DNA from: an uncultured Armatimonadota bacterium
GTDB lineage: Bacteria; Armatimonadota; Armatimonadia; Armatimonadales; Armatimonadaceae
Assembly (NCBI GenBank): GCA_903924445.1
Contig: CAIYBQ010000252.1
Coordinates: 1-7,275 of the forward strand
Direction: 5' to 3'
Length of the DNA: 7,275 bases
The position numbers were made by a program, and so were the translations under genes. Each line of letters starts with the position of its first letter. Position 1 is the first letter of the stretch. Of this stretch, positions 7,057-7,275 are shown piece after piece. The notes under the pieces are model-generated. The model did no database searches, had not been told where the DNA came from, and saw only the letters and a program-made list of their open reading frames with translations.

Positions 7057-7275
7057 TCAGTTGTTGGTCTGCAGCCTGTCGATGACATCCTGCGACACGA
7101 CGGGTTCAGCCGGTTTGTTGCGTTTACCTGTCAGCTTCGCAACGCGGTGTTCGTAGCAGCTTCTCTCCCACGCCCGTCGGCGAAGAAATTGGATTCTCGT
7201 GTAGCCCAGTAGCGTCGGCTCCGCTGAAAAGTCCAAATCAGGCTGGTCATACACTGGCCGATCCCATTCGTATTG
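7057..7275 (-). CDS. C-terminal fragment of an unrecognised protein, cut by window edge
   Basis: The minus-strand frame ends at a TGA at 7059-7057 and remains open to the last base. It gives 72 visible residues starting QYEWDRPVYDQPDLDF, so the GTG at 7254 need not be the start. The visible part has an aromatic/acidic opening, then a basic stretch (IQFLRRRAWERSCYEHRVAK), then a loosely composed tail ending IDRLQTNN. I recognise no domain, and the basic, aromatic tail would suit many enzyme C-termini. It converges on the mutarotase gene with 3 bases between the two stop codons. It could instead be a chance frame, but the full-length openness to the edge and the tight gene packing favour a real gene. 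Confidence 0.55.
   Translation of the reverse strand, partial: QYEWDRPVYDQPDLDFSAEPTLLGYTRIQFLRRRAWERSCYEHRVAKLTGKRNKPAEPVVSQDVIDRLQTNN

Overview
The window is moderately GC-rich bacterial DNA with dense single-gene and short-operon packing. No rRNA, tRNA, CRISPR array, insertion sequence or phage gene was seen. Shine-Dalgarno motifs are weak or missing before most genes; the minus-strand gene ending at 4035 is the exception. The RmuC homologue, an FkbM methyltransferase, a PAF-acetylhydrolase/dienelactone-type hydrolase and a NanM-type mutarotase paired with an MFS carrier would fit a Gram-negative heterotroph, perhaps of the Verrucomicrobiota/Planctomycetota group. That taxonomic guess is inference and weak.

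Layout: (1) 2-1543, plus strand, the 3' part of an rmuC-like gene whose start lies left of the window. (2) 1544-1854, a 311-base gap with no gene I can support. (3) 1855-2904, plus strand, an FkbM-family SAM-dependent methyltransferase standing alone. (4) 3000-4022, plus strand, an alpha/beta hydrolase with a visible Ser-Asp-His triad. (5) 4035-4619, minus strand, a small protein of no family I recognise, converging on the hydrolase with 12 bases between stop codons. (6) 4620-4754, a short divergent control region. (7) 4755-6059 and 6073-7053, plus strand, a two-gene unit of a 12-helix MFS transporter and a kelch-type N-acetylneuraminate epimerase/mutarotase-like protein. (8) 7057-7275, minus strand, the C-terminal end of an unrecognised gene converging on the mutarotase gene with only 3 bases between stops.

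The clearest joint function is the transporter/mutarotase pair. It probably imports a sugar acid, with sialic acid the leading candidate, and equilibrates its anomers inside the cell. The other genes look independent: RmuC concerns DNA rearrangement, and the methyltransferase and hydrolase have no visible partners here. I found no convincing undescribed multi-gene system. The least explained items are the 194-residue minus-strand protein, the partial gene at the right edge, and the long gap before the methyltransferase gene.
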